64,000 bases of DNA from NCBI RefSeq assembly GCF_022698165.1, contig NZ_JALDAY010000004.1, forward strand, positions 186,001 through 250,000, given 5' to 3'. Source of the DNA: Streptomyces cylindrosporus. GTDB lineage: Bacteria > Actinomycetota > Actinomycetes > Streptomycetales > Streptomycetaceae. The position numbers and the translations under genes are program-made. Positions 15,894-25,257 of the stretch are shown here, one piece after another. Positions within the stretch are counted from its first letter, which is position 1. Every line of letters starts with the position of its first letter. The notes under the pieces were generated by a model. That model saw only the letters and a program-made list of their open reading frames with translations. It had not been told where the DNA came from and did not search any database.

Positions 15894-16748
15894 ATGGGCA
15901 CCCATGACACGGACACGGACCCCCTGCCGACGCCCGCCACCCGGGCCGGCCGCGACGGACTCGACGCGATCCTGGCGAACCCCGGCAGGTCGGTGATCGC
16001 CCTCGACTTCGACGGCACCCTCGCCCCGATCGTGGCGGACCCCGAGCAGGCCCGCGCCCACCCGGACGCGGTCCCCGCGCTGGCGCGGCTCGCCCCGAAG
16101 GTGGCCTCGGTCGCCGTGGTGACCGGCCGCCCGGCGGACGTCGCCGTCCGGCACGGGGGCTTCGCGGGCGTGCCCGGCCTGGAGCACCTCACCGTGCTCG
16201 GGCACTACGGCGCGGAGCGCTGGGACGCGGTCAGCGGCGAGGTCACGGCTCCCCCGCCGCACCCCGGCGTCGCCGCCGTCCGCGCCGAACTCCCCGGGTT
16301 CCTGGACCGGGCCGGGGCCTGGCGGGGCACGTGGATCGAGGAGAAGGGCCGCGCGGTGGCCGTCCACACGCGCCGCGCCACCGACCCGCAGGCCGCCTTC
16401 GAGGCCCTGCGCGCCCCCCTCACCGACCTCGCCACCCGCCACGGCCTGATCGTCGAACCGGGCCGCCTGGTCCTGGAACTGCGCCCACCCGGCATGGACA
16501 AGGGCGTCGCCCTCCTGGACCACGTCCGCGAGACCGCCGCGACGGCGGTCCTCTACGCCGGCGACGACCTGGGCGACCTCCCGGCGTTCGCGGCGGTGGA
16601 GAAGCTGCGCTCGGACGGGGTGCCGGGAGTACTGGTGTGCAGCGGCAGCGACGAGGTGACCGAGCTGAGGGAGCGGGCGGACCTGGTGGTGGAGGGGCCG
16701 GAGGGGGTGGTGGGGCTGCTGCGGGCACTGGCGAACCGGCTCGGCTAG
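15894..16748 (+). CDS. otsB: Trehalose-6-phosphate phosphatase
   Basis: A 284-residue HAD-superfamily phosphatase. The nucleophile motif DFDGTL is at residues 38-43, the second motif is VVTGRP, and the metal-binding motif is GDDLGDLPAF in the C-terminal part. HYGAERWD and PPGMDKGVALLDH are typical of OtsB. It dephosphorylates trehalose-6-phosphate made by OtsA, which is encoded convergently 25 bases away. Confidence 0.94.
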   Translation: MGTHDTDTDPLPTPATRAGRDGLDAILANPGRSVIALDFDGTLAPIVADPEQARAHPDAVPALARLAPKVASVAVVTGRPADVAVRHGGFAGVPGLEHLTVLGHYGAERWDAVSGEVTAPPPHPGVAAVRAELPGFLDRAGAWRGTWIEEKGRAVAVHTRRATDPQAAFEALRAPLTDLATRHGLIVEPGRLVLELRPPGMDKGVALLDHVRETAATAVLYAGDDLGDLPAFAAVEKLRSDGVPGVLVCSGSDEVTELRERADLVVEGPEGVVGLLRALANRLG

Positions 16749-16773
16749 GGCAGCCGGTCTGCTTCGGGGCGGC

Positions 16774-18237
16774 TCAGCCCCGCCGCAGCGCCTCCAGCTG
16801 CTCGAGGAACCACTGCGCCGGGGGCAACGCCGTAGCCGCGGCAGCAAGCCGCTTCGTGCGCTCGGCCCGTTCCTCCACCGGCATGGTGAGCGCCTCGTGC
16901 AGGGCGCGCGCCGTGCCGGTCACGTCGTACGGGTTCACCACGATCGCGTCCTTGCCCAGCTCCTGGAACGCCCCGGCCTCCCGCGACAGCACCAGCGCGC
17001 AGCCCTCGTCGGACACCACCGGCACCTCCTTCGCGACCAGGTTCATGCCGTCCCGGATGGGGTTCACCAGCGCCACGTCGGCCAGCCGGTAGGCCGCCAG
17101 CGAGCGGGCGAAGTCGTCCTTGACGTGCAGTACGACCGGAGTCCAACCCGCCGTCCCGTACCGTGAGTTGATCTCCTCCGTCAGCCGCCGCACCTCGGTC
17201 GTGTAGTCCCGGTAGACGGCGAGGTCCTGCCGGGAGGGGTAGGCGAAGGCCACGTGCACGACCCGCTCGCGCCACTCCGGGTGGTCGTCGAGCAGCTGCC
17301 GGTACGCCAGCAGCCCGCGCACGATGTTCTTCGACAGCTCCGTCCGGTCCACCCGGACGATGGTCTTCCGCCCCGCGCCGATCTCCTCCCGCAGCGCCGC
17401 CAGCCGCTCCTCGACGTCCGCCTCGTGCGAGCGCGCGTGCAGGAACTCAGCGTCGGCGCCCAGCCCGTGGACGCCGATCAGCGTCTCGCGGCCGGTCCGG
17501 CGGCCGTCGCGCAGATGCTCGATGGTCCTGGGGGCGCCCGAGGGCCATGTGGAGACCCAGCGGTCGACGTCGACGCCGTCCGCGCACTTCTGGAACGCCG
17601 TCGCCCACCGCCAGGTCAGAAACGCCACCCGGTCCGCCCCGAGCATGCCCTCCATCAACCGCACCTGGATGTCGTCCGGCAGCATCCGGAAGTAGTCCTC
17701 CGGCGCCCACGGCGTGTGCGAGAAGTGCCCGATCCGCAGGTCCGGCCGCAGCTCCCGCAGCATCCCCGGCACCAAGCACAGGTGATAGTCCTGTACGAGG
17801 ACCGCCGAGCCCTCGGCCGCCTCCTCCGCCAGCGCCTGCGCGAACGCCCGGTTGTAGGTCTCGTACGACTCCCACTGCCGCCGGAACTCCGCGTCGAACA
17901 CCGGCTCCAGCGGCGTCTGGTACAGCATGTGGTGGACGAACCAGAGGACCGAGTTCGCGATGCCGTTGTACGCGTCCGCGTGCACGTCGGCCGGGATGTC
18001 CAGCATCCGCACGCCGGCCTCGCCCTCGCCGCGCCGCACCGCCTCGCGGTCGCCGTCGGACAGCGCCGAGCACACCCACAGCGCGCCCGCGTCCGGACCG
18101 ATCGCGGACAGACCGGAGACCAGCCCGCCGCCGCCGCGCCTGGCGGCCAGCGAGCCGTCCTCCCGCACCTCGTACGAGACCGGTCCGCGATTGGACGCGA
18201 CCAGCACCTGATGAGCAGCACCGTGCGTGGAAGCCAT
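16774..18237 (-). CDS. otsA: Trehalose-6-phosphate synthase (GT20)
   Basis: A 487-residue glycosyltransferase making trehalose-6-phosphate from UDP-glucose and glucose-6-phosphate. Family blocks: LVASNRGPVSYE at the start, VLVQDYHLCLVPGMLRE, IGHFSHTPWAPEDYFRMLP, and the nucleotide-sugar site RDGMNLVAKEVPVVSDEGCALVLSREAG read across NPIRDGMNLVAKE. ATG 18237 follows GAGGCGT. It lies between convergent otsB and upstream gpgS, so trehalose and glucosylglycerate synthesis are clustered. Confidence 0.94.
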   Translation of the reverse strand: MASTHGAAHQVLVASNRGPVSYEVREDGSLAARRGGGGLVSGLSAIGPDAGALWVCSALSDGDREAVRRGEGEAGVRMLDIPADVHADAYNGIANSVLWFVHHMLYQTPLEPVFDAEFRRQWESYETYNRAFAQALAEEAAEGSAVLVQDYHLCLVPGMLRELRPDLRIGHFSHTPWAPEDYFRMLPDDIQVRLMEGMLGADRVAFLTWRWATAFQKCADGVDVDRWVSTWPSGAPRTIEHLRDGRRTGRETLIGVHGLGADAEFLHARSHEADVEERLAALREEIGAGRKTIVRVDRTELSKNIVRGLLAYRQLLDDHPEWRERVVHVAFAYPSRQDLAVYRDYTTEVRRLTEEINSRYGTAGWTPVVLHVKDDFARSLAAYRLADVALVNPIRDGMNLVAKEVPVVSDEGCALVLSREAGAFQELGKDAIVVNPYDVTGTARALHEALTMPVEERAERTKRLAAAATALPPAQWFLEQLEALRRG

Positions 18238-18321
18238 ACGCCTCAACCTAGCCCGGCCCGGAAAAGCTCAAACGTATGGCCGGTTTCCGGTGGCGGCCCG
18301 TATACGGACCGCTCCGTGCCG

Positions 18322-19266
18322 TTACGCGACCTTGCGGTCCGCGTACTCCGCGATCTCCACCATCGGCGGCCGTTCCTCCGTGTCCACCGAATAGGTGCGT
18401 GGCTCGAAGCCGTCCTCGCCCCGCTCGAACTGGATGATCGAGGGGCGGATCAGGTGGCCGCGGGCCAGCCGCAGCTGGGCGGTGCGGTAGATCGCCGCCG
18501 CCATGCGGCCGAGCGCCTGGCCGTCCTGGTGCCGGTGCTTGCGGACGCCGACGTCGACCTGGGCGAGCGCGTCGAGGCCGACGAGGTGCAGGGCGTCGAC
18601 CAGCATGCCGAGCTCAACGCCGTAGCCGACGGGGAACGGGAGCTGTTCGAGGAGGGAGCGGCGGGCCGCGTACTCGCCGCCGAGCGGCTGCACGAAACCG
18701 GCCAGTTGCGGCCAGTGCATGTTGAGCAGTGGGCGGGCCATCAGCTCGGTGACCCGGCCGCCCTGGCCCGCCGCGCCCGCGAGCGGACGGTCGTACATGC
18801 CCTTGACCAGGTCGATCCCGAGGTCGGTGAGCAGCGGACCGACGATTCCGGACACGAAGTCGGACGAGAAGTCCTTCAGGTCGGCGTCGATGAAGCAGAC
18901 GATGTCCCCGTCGGTGACCAGCAGCGAGCGCCACAGCACCTCGCCCTTGCCGGGGACCGTCGGGATGCGCGGCAGGATCTCGTCGCGGTGGACGACCCGC
19001 GCACCGGCCGCCTCGGCGACCTCGGAGGTACGGTCGGTGGATCCGGAGTCGACGACGACGATCTCGTCGACGAGCGGGACCTGCTGCATGAGGTCGTGGC
19101 GGATGATCGCGACGATGTCGCCGACGGTCTCCTCCTCGTTGAGCGCGGGCAGCACGACGGAGACCGTCTGGCCCGAGCGGTGCTTGGCGGCGAGGATCTG
19201 GTGCAGCGGACGGTCGGTGACGGACCAGGAGCGGGTGCTCAGCCAGCGCTCGACTTCTTCCAGCAC
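18322..19266 (-). CDS. gpgS: Glucosyl-3-phosphoglycerate synthase (GT81)
   Basis: A 314-residue GT-A fold transferase. VVLPALNEEETVGDIV, IVVVDSGSTDRTSEVA, and the metal-binding FIDADLKDF (DAD) are the GpgS hallmarks; GKGEVLWRSL and GYGVELGMLVDA follow. It transfers glucose to 3-phosphoglycerate, the first step to glucosylglycerate or, in mycobacteria, methylglucose lipopolysaccharide. It starts at GTG 19266. Its location before otsA suggests a shared osmolyte or carbon-storage role; no GpgP phosphatase is adjacent. Confidence 0.92.
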   Translation of the reverse strand: MLEEVERWLSTRSWSVTDRPLHQILAAKHRSGQTVSVVLPALNEEETVGDIVAIIRHDLMQQVPLVDEIVVVDSGSTDRTSEVAEAAGARVVHRDEILPRIPTVPGKGEVLWRSLLVTDGDIVCFIDADLKDFSSDFVSGIVGPLLTDLGIDLVKGMYDRPLAGAAGQGGRVTELMARPLLNMHWPQLAGFVQPLGGEYAARRSLLEQLPFPVGYGVELGMLVDALHLVGLDALAQVDVGVRKHRHQDGQALGRMAAAIYRTAQLRLARGHLIRPSIIQFERGEDGFEPRTYSVDTEERPPMVEIAEYADRKVA

Positions 19267-19395
19267 GTAGGCGGCTCCTCACTTGTGTCTCGCGGTTCGG
19301 ACGACTATCTCAACTGTCCTGGCCTTCGGTTACAGTCTTGAACAACGTCGATGACCATCGCATGTCCGAGGTCGTTGAACGTACAACCGAATACC

Positions 19396-19542
19396 GCTCA
19401 TCCAGAGGGGCAGAGGGATACGGCCCGATGAAGCCCCGGCAACCCTCCAGCCGGTCTTTCCACGTCGTCGTGGTGAGGCTCCCGGCTAGGGAAGGTGCCA
19501 AATCCGTCTCACGGCGAGATGCGTCGTGAGGAAGATGAGGAG
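19396..19542 (+). promoter_or_regulatory. SAM-I (S-box) riboswitch
   Basis: The conserved SAM-I core is present: AGAGGGGCAGAGGGATACGG, then CCCGATGAAGCCCCGGCAACC (kink-turn and J2/3), and GGTGCCAAATCC. P1 pairs CTCATC (19397-19402) with GATGAG (19534-19539). Only 20 bases separate the end of P1 from the thrC-like start, and the P1 3' strand overlaps GAGGAG at 19537-19542. There is no room for a terminator, so SAM binding probably blocks translation of the downstream gene by hiding the ribosome site. Confidence 0.93.
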
Positions 19543-19559
19543 AAAGGGCCTCGCCTCAC

Positions 19560-20846
19560 ATGGCTGCGCAGACAGTTGCAAGCACCACGAACCCCACCGT
19601 CGACCTCGGTCCCGCCGCGGCGCTCTCCTGCCGCGAGTGCGGTCACCGTGTACCGCTCGGTCCGGTTTTCGCCTGCGAGGAGTGTTTCGGCCCGCTGGAG
19701 ATCGCGTACGACTTCTCGGCCTACGACACCGAGGAGCTCCGCAAGCGGATCGAGGCGGGACCCGCGAACATCTGGCGTTACGCGCCGCTGCTGCCCGTTC
19801 CGGCCGACGTGGCCGACAAGCCGAACATCAACCCCGGCTGGACCAAGCTCGTCAAGGCCGACAACCTCGCGCGCGAGCTGGGCGTCGAGGCCGGCAAGCT
19901 CTTCGTGAAGGACGACTCCGGCAACCCGACGCACTCCTTCAAGGACCGCGTCGTCGCCCAGGCCATCGAGGCCGCGCGCGCCTTCGACTTCACCACCCTC
20001 TCCTGCTCCTCCACCGGCAACCTCGCCGGTGCGGTGGGTGCCGCGGCGGCCCGCGCCGGCTTCCGCTCCTGCGTCTTCATCCCGCACGACCTGGAGCAGG
20101 GCAAGGTCGTCATGGCCGCGGTCTACGGCGGCGAACTCGTCGGCATCGAGGGCAACTACGACGACGTGAACCGTTTCTGCTCCGAGCTGATCGGCGACCC
20201 GGCCGGCGAGGGCTGGGGCTTCGTCAACGTCAACCTGCGGCCGTACTACGCGGAGGGGTCCAAGACCCTGGCGTACGAGATCTGCGAGCAGCTGGGCTGG
20301 AAGCTGCCCGACCAGCTGGTGGTGCCGATCGCCTCCGGCTCGCAGCTCACGAAGATCGACAAGGGGCTGCAGGAGCTGATCAAGCTCGGGCTCGTCGAGG
20401 ACAAGCCGTACAAGATCTTCGGTGCGCAGGCCGAGGGGTGCAGCCCGGTTTCCGTCGCGTACAAGGCGGGGCACGATGTCGTACGGCCGCAGAAGCCGAA
20501 CACGATCGCCAAGTCGCTCGCCATCGGCAACCCTGCGGACGGGCCGTACGTGCTGGACATCGCGCGCCGTACCGGCGGTGCGGTGGAGGACGTGAACGAC
20601 GAGCAGATCGTCGACGCGATTCGGCTGCTCGCCAGGACCGAGGGGATCTTCGCGGAGACCGCGGGTGGGGTGACCGTCGGGGTCACGCGCAAGCTGATCG
20701 AGAACGGCGTACTCGACCCGGCCCTCACCACGGTCGTGCTCAACACGGGCGACGGCCTCAAGACCCTCGACGCGGTGGCCGGTACGGGGCTTACCGCGAC
20801 GATTCGGCCCAACCTTGATTCGTTCCGCGAGGCTGGACTCGCATAA
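19560..20846 (+). CDS. thrC: Threonine-synthase-family PLP enzyme with zinc ribbon, under SAM riboswitch
   Basis: A 428-residue fold-type II PLP enzyme. An N-terminal zinc ribbon has C24, C27, C39 and C42. The PLP lysine is K128 in NPTHSFKDR. CSSTGNLAGAVGAAAARAG and PIASGSQLTKID are threonine-synthase-like. Known family reaction: O-phosphohomoserine to threonine. The SAM riboswitch directly upstream and a CysO-type sulfur carrier directly downstream point to methionine/homocysteine metabolism instead: attack of a protein thiocarboxylate on O-phosphohomoserine would give homocysteine. The symbol reflects family only. Streptomyces usually carry another thrC beside thrB, which would leave this copy free for a different job. 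Confidence 0.85.
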   Translation: MAAQTVASTTNPTVDLGPAAALSCRECGHRVPLGPVFACEECFGPLEIAYDFSAYDTEELRKRIEAGPANIWRYAPLLPVPADVADKPNINPGWTKLVKADNLARELGVEAGKLFVKDDSGNPTHSFKDRVVAQAIEAARAFDFTTLSCSSTGNLAGAVGAAAARAGFRSCVFIPHDLEQGKVVMAAVYGGELVGIEGNYDDVNRFCSELIGDPAGEGWGFVNVNLRPYYAEGSKTLAYEICEQLGWKLPDQLVVPIASGSQLTKIDKGLQELIKLGLVEDKPYKIFGAQAEGCSPVSVAYKAGHDVVRPQKPNTIAKSLAIGNPADGPYVLDIARRTGGAVEDVNDEQIVDAIRLLARTEGIFAETAGGVTVGVTRKLIENGVLDPALTTVVLNTGDGLKTLDAVAGTGLTATIRPNLDSFREAGLA

Positions 20847-20858
20847 CCGTCGTTCGTC

Positions 20859-20914
20859 TGCGGGCCGGTGGGGGCTGGTCGCGCAGTTCCCCGCGCCCCT
20901 GATGGGGCGCTGTA
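20859..20914. repeat. Dispersed Streptomyces repeat (family A) with hairpin, between thrC-like and cysO
   Basis: GGTCGCGCAGTTCCCCGCG continues into the hairpin GCGCCCC-TGAT-GGGGCGC (20893-20910). It sits in the 88-base gap between the PLP enzyme gene and cysO, where it could weaken read-through or change the ratio of the two products. Confidence 0.85.
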
Positions 20915-20934
20915 GCTGACCGGAGGTCATGAGA

Positions 20935-21210
20935 ATGAGCGTCAACGTCCGCATCCCCACCATCCTGCGCACCTACACCGGCGGGCAGGCCGAGGTGAGC
21001 GCCGAGGGTGCGACCCTTGGTGAGGTCATCGCCGACCTGGAGAAGAACCACACCGGCATCGCCGCCCGGGTGCTCGACGATCAGGGCAAGTTGCGGCGGT
21101 TCGTCAACGTGTATGTGAACGACGACGATGTGCGGTTCGAGCAGGGGCTGGAGACGGCGACCCCGGACGGTGCGGGCGTCTCGATCATCCCGGCCGTCGC
21201 CGGAGGCTGA
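20935..21210 (+). CDS. cysO: CysO-type sulfur carrier protein (ThiS/MoaD fold)
   Basis: A 91-residue beta-grasp protein ending in AVAGG, the C-terminal diglycine that is adenylated and converted to a thiocarboxylate. Blocks VRIPTILRTYTGGQ, GATLGEVIADLE, RRFVNVYVNDDDVRF and IIPAVAGG closely follow Mycobacterium tuberculosis CysO as I remember it. There CysO donates sulfur to O-phosphoserine via CysM. Here the neighbour is a threonine-synthase-like enzyme and no Mec+ protease or CysM gene is nearby. GGAGGT lies 7 bases before ATG 20935, which decides the start over ATG 20929. Confidence 0.9.
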   Translation: MSVNVRIPTILRTYTGGQAEVSAEGATLGEVIADLEKNHTGIAARVLDDQGKLRRFVNVYVNDDDVRFEQGLETATPDGAGVSIIPAVAGG

Positions 21211-21640
21211 TTATTACCGTCGGTAACGGCGGTCACCAAGAGTTCACCGAATTGCCCCCTCCGTGAGAGAAGCGGAGGGGGCAATTCTGCATGGTTGAGC
21301 ACGGTACAGTTGGGGAACCTGCTGCTTCCCGCATGCCGGACGCATATGAGTACCGGCTCCGGATGCGACAAGAAGCAGCCAAAGTGTGCAGGTCTTTTGC
21401 GGCTTATGTTCCTTTTATGGGGCCCGACTTGCCCTGAATTCAGGCGAATTCTCACTACATTCCGGACCGGTTCCGTCCAGAATTCTCGTCCGATTGACCT
21501 GTTGCAGACGGCAGTTGGACAGATACATTCAGCCGCGGTCGACGCGTTCCGGCGCACGCCCCCAAACCGTGGGGGGTGAGGTCTGACCCGGATCCGCGAA
21601 GTGCGGATCTGTGCAAGGGCCAGTAATAGGGGAGTTAGGC
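21211..21640. other. Long intergenic region before the cold-shock gene
   Basis: 430 bases without a convincing gene. The first 75 hold a terminator (21250-21286). The remaining 350 are clearly AT-richer than the surroundings and probably contain the promoter and a long 5' leader of the cold-shock mRNA, a common feature of such genes. A short hairpin (GATCCGC/GCGGATC at 21591-21609) lies 32 bases before the start codon. Confidence 0.6.
21250..21286 (+). terminator. Terminator of the thrC-like/cysO unit
   Basis: Perfect inverted repeat with 14-base arms, AATTGCCCCCTCCG (21250-21263) and CGGAGGGGGCAATT (21273-21286), with a 9-base loop, 40 bases after the cysO stop. A strong intrinsic terminator by Streptomyces standards. 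Confidence 0.9.
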
Positions 21641-21847
21641 ATGGCTCAGGGCACCGTCAAGTGGTTCAACGCGGAGAAGGGGTACGGCTTCATCGCGGTC
21701 GACGGTGGTGCGGATGTTTTCGTCCACTACAGCGCCATCCAGATGGACGGGTACCGCACCCTGGAAGAGGGCCAGCGGGTCGATTTCGAGATCTCGCAGG
21801 GTCAGAAGGGGCCGCAGGCGGACATGGTCCGTCTGGCGACCAGCTGA
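21641..21847 (+). CDS. Cold-shock protein (CspA family)
   Basis: A 68-residue single cold-shock domain. RNP1 is [11 protein letters not shown] and RNP2 is VFVHYSAI, preceded by [11 protein letters not shown]. It acts as a cytoplasmic RNA/ssDNA-binding chaperone. GGGGAG lies 6 bases before ATG 21641. It has a long, AT-rich leader upstream and a terminator hairpin downstream, so it is monocistronic. Confidence 0.95.
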   Translation: MAQGTVKWFNAEKGYGFIAVDGGADVFVHYSAIQMDGYRTLEEGQRVDFEISQGQKGPQADMVRLATS

Positions 21848-21892
21848 AGCACGCGCCGGGCAGTAACAGCGTCGTTCTTCGTTCTTCTTCGG

Positions 21893-21932
21893 AGGGCTCG
21901 TATCCCATGGGGAGTCATGGGTTACGAGCCCT
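21893..21932 (+). terminator. Terminator of the cold-shock gene
   Basis: A 17-base stem (21893-21909 against 21916-21932) with one mismatch and a 6-base loop, followed by TT, 45 bases after the cold-shock stop codon. Confidence 0.85.
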
Positions 21933-22014
21933 TCGGCATGCCCGGGGCACGCGTCGGGGCCCGTGCGGGGCCTGCCGGGAGCCCGTGCGGGGTCTGGCCG
22001 GTCCCCGAGAGGCG

Positions 22015-22041
22015 CTTGCACTCGACCATGCCGAGTGCTAA
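22015..22041. promoter_or_regulatory. CIRCE operator 1 (HrcA site)
   Basis: CTTGCACTC (22015-22023), 9 bases, GAGTGCTAA (22033-22041). This fits the CIRCE consensus TTAGCACTC-N9-GAGTGCTAA with two changes at the outer end of the left arm. HrcA repressor is expected to bind. Confidence 0.93.
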
Positions 22042-22050
22042 TCATTGGCG

Positions 22051-22077
22051 TTAGCACTCTGAAGGTGAGAGTGACAA
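22051..22077. promoter_or_regulatory. CIRCE operator 2 (HrcA site)
   Basis: TTAGCACTC (22051-22059), 9 bases, GAGTGACAA (22069-22077). The left arm is a perfect match, the right arm has one mismatch. Its centre is 36 bases from that of operator 1. Confidence 0.9.
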
Positions 22078-22096
22078 AGAAGGACCGGGTCGGTGA

Positions 22097-23827
<1,731 letters not shown>

Positions 23828-23855
23828 TCGGCCGCCGGCTGATCCGGGTTCCTAC

Positions 23856-23894
23856 CGAGGGCGGCACTCCCTGGAGACAGGGGTGCCGCCCTCG
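23856..23894 (+). terminator. groEL terminator
   Basis: A 15-base stem, CGAGGGCGGCACTCC (23856-23870) against GGGGTGCCGCCCTCG (23880-23894), with one GU pair and a 9-base loop, 28 bases after the groEL stop. Confidence 0.88.
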
Positions 23895-23993
23895 GGCGTG
23901 TTCGAGGTCATAGGAGGATTGCTTAAGCGGGTGCAACAATGCGTATGCACATACCAGCCGGTTAACGCAGCCCCGCACGAGGAGCCCACCCAC

Positions 23994-25112
23994 GTGACCA
24001 CCACCACCTCCCGCGCCGCCGAGGTCCTCTCCCGGCCGACGACGATCAACGGCCTCACCGTCCCGAACCGGATAGTGATGGCGCCGATGACCCGCATGTT
24101 CTCCCCGGGCGGCGTTCCCGGCGAGGACGTTCGCTCGTACTACGCGCGCCGTGCCGCCGCCGGTGTCGGGCTGATCGTCACCGAGGGGACGTACGTCGGC
24201 CACGAGTCGGCGGGCAACAGCGACCGCGTACCGCGCTTCCACGGTGAGGAGCAGCTCGCGGGCTGGGCCAAGGTCGCCGAGGACGTGCACGCGGCCGGCG
24301 GCACGATCGTCCCGCAGCTGTGGCACATCGGCATGGTGCGCGAGCAGGGACAGGCGCCGTACGCCGACGCCCCCGCCGTCGGCCCCTCCGGTCTGGTGAC
24401 CGCGGGCGCCGAGCCGACCGGCAAGGCGATGACGCAGAAGGACGTGGACGACGTCATCGGCGCGTTCGCCGAGGCCGCTGCCGCCGCGGAGCGCATCGGC
24501 TTCGACGGCGTGGAGCTGCACGGCGCCCACGGCTACCTCCTCGACCAGTTCCTGTGGGCGGGCACGAACCGTCGTACGGACGCCTACGGCGGTGACGCCG
24601 TCGCCCGTGCCACGTTCGCGGCCGAGATCGTCGCGGCGGTCCGGGAGGCGGTGTCGGCCGAGTTCCCGATCATCTTCCGTTACTCGCAGTGGAAGCAGCA
24701 GGACTACGGCGCGCGGCTCGCCGAGACCCCGGAGGAGCTGGAGGCGATCCTCACGCCGCTGGCCGCCGCGGGTGTCGACGCGTTCCATGCGTCTACGCGG
24801 CGGTACTGGCTGCCGGAGTTCGACGGTTCGGATCTGAACCTCGCCGGGTGGACGAAGAAGCTCATGGGCAAGCCGGTCATCACCGTCGGCTCGGTCGGTC
24901 TCGACGGGGACTTCCTCAAGGGGTTCCAGGGTGAAGGGGCGCCGGTCAAGGGCATCGACAACCTTCTCGACCGGTTGGAGGCCGAGGAGTTCGACATGGT
25001 CGCGGTCGGGCGGGCGCTGCTCCAGGATCCGGAGTGGGCGGCGAAGGTTCTTGCGGGGCGGGTGGATGAGCTGGCGCCGTACGACGCGGGGTCGCTGCGC
25101 TCGCTGAGCTGA
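23994..25112 (+). CDS. NADH:flavin oxidoreductase (Old Yellow Enzyme family)
   Basis: A 372-residue FMN-dependent TIM-barrel ene-reductase. Blocks: GLTVPNRIVMAPMTRMFSPGG, YYARRAAAGVGLIVTEGTYV, VPQLWHIGMV, the active-site region GVELHGAHGYLLDQFLW, and the FMN phosphate site ITVGSVG with VAVGRALLQDPEW. Members reduce activated alkenes with NAD(P)H; physiological substrate unknown. GTG 23994 follows GAGGAG. It stands alone after the groEL terminator; the coding frame continues open upstream only as a groEL shadow. Confidence 0.93.
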   Translation: MTTTTSRAAEVLSRPTTINGLTVPNRIVMAPMTRMFSPGGVPGEDVRSYYARRAAAGVGLIVTEGTYVGHESAGNSDRVPRFHGEEQLAGWAKVAEDVHAAGGTIVPQLWHIGMVREQGQAPYADAPAVGPSGLVTAGAEPTGKAMTQKDVDDVIGAFAEAAAAAERIGFDGVELHGAHGYLLDQFLWAGTNRRTDAYGGDAVARATFAAEIVAAVREAVSAEFPIIFRYSQWKQQDYGARLAETPEELEAILTPLAAAGVDAFHASTRRYWLPEFDGSDLNLAGWTKKLMGKPVITVGSVGLDGDFLKGFQGEGAPVKGIDNLLDRLEAEEFDMVAVGRALLQDPEWAAKVLAGRVDELAPYDAGSLRSLS

Positions 25113-25144
25113 TTCGGTGCCGGTGTGGGTGGGGGTGCGCGTCC

Positions 25145-25215
25145 CTGGGGGCTGCGCCCCCAGACCCCCCATCGGCCTTCGGCCTCGTCCTCAAACGCCG
25201 GACGGGCTGGAGGGG
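25145..25215. repeat. Dispersed Streptomyces repeat (family B)
   Basis: CTGGGGGCTGCGCCCCCAG is itself a hairpin, followed by a GGCCTTCGGCCTCGTCCTC stretch and CGCCGGACGGGCTGGAGGG. A second copy lies at 47592-47662 and a partial one at 47859-47885. It sits between the Old Yellow Enzyme gene and the GNAT gene and may double as a terminator. Confidence 0.8.
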
Positions 25216-25257
25216 CTGGTCGGGGCTGAAAAAGTGGCCGGAGGTAAGAATGACTGC

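Noticed and set aside
17254..19341. 695-codon plus-strand open frame
   Set aside because: It is antisense to otsA and gpgS, whose motifs are clear. The translation is Arg/His/Gln-rich without any domain.
21295..21579. 94-codon open frame upstream of the cold-shock gene
   Set aside because: No ribosome site, no family resemblance and atypical codon usage. The region is better explained as promoter and leader.
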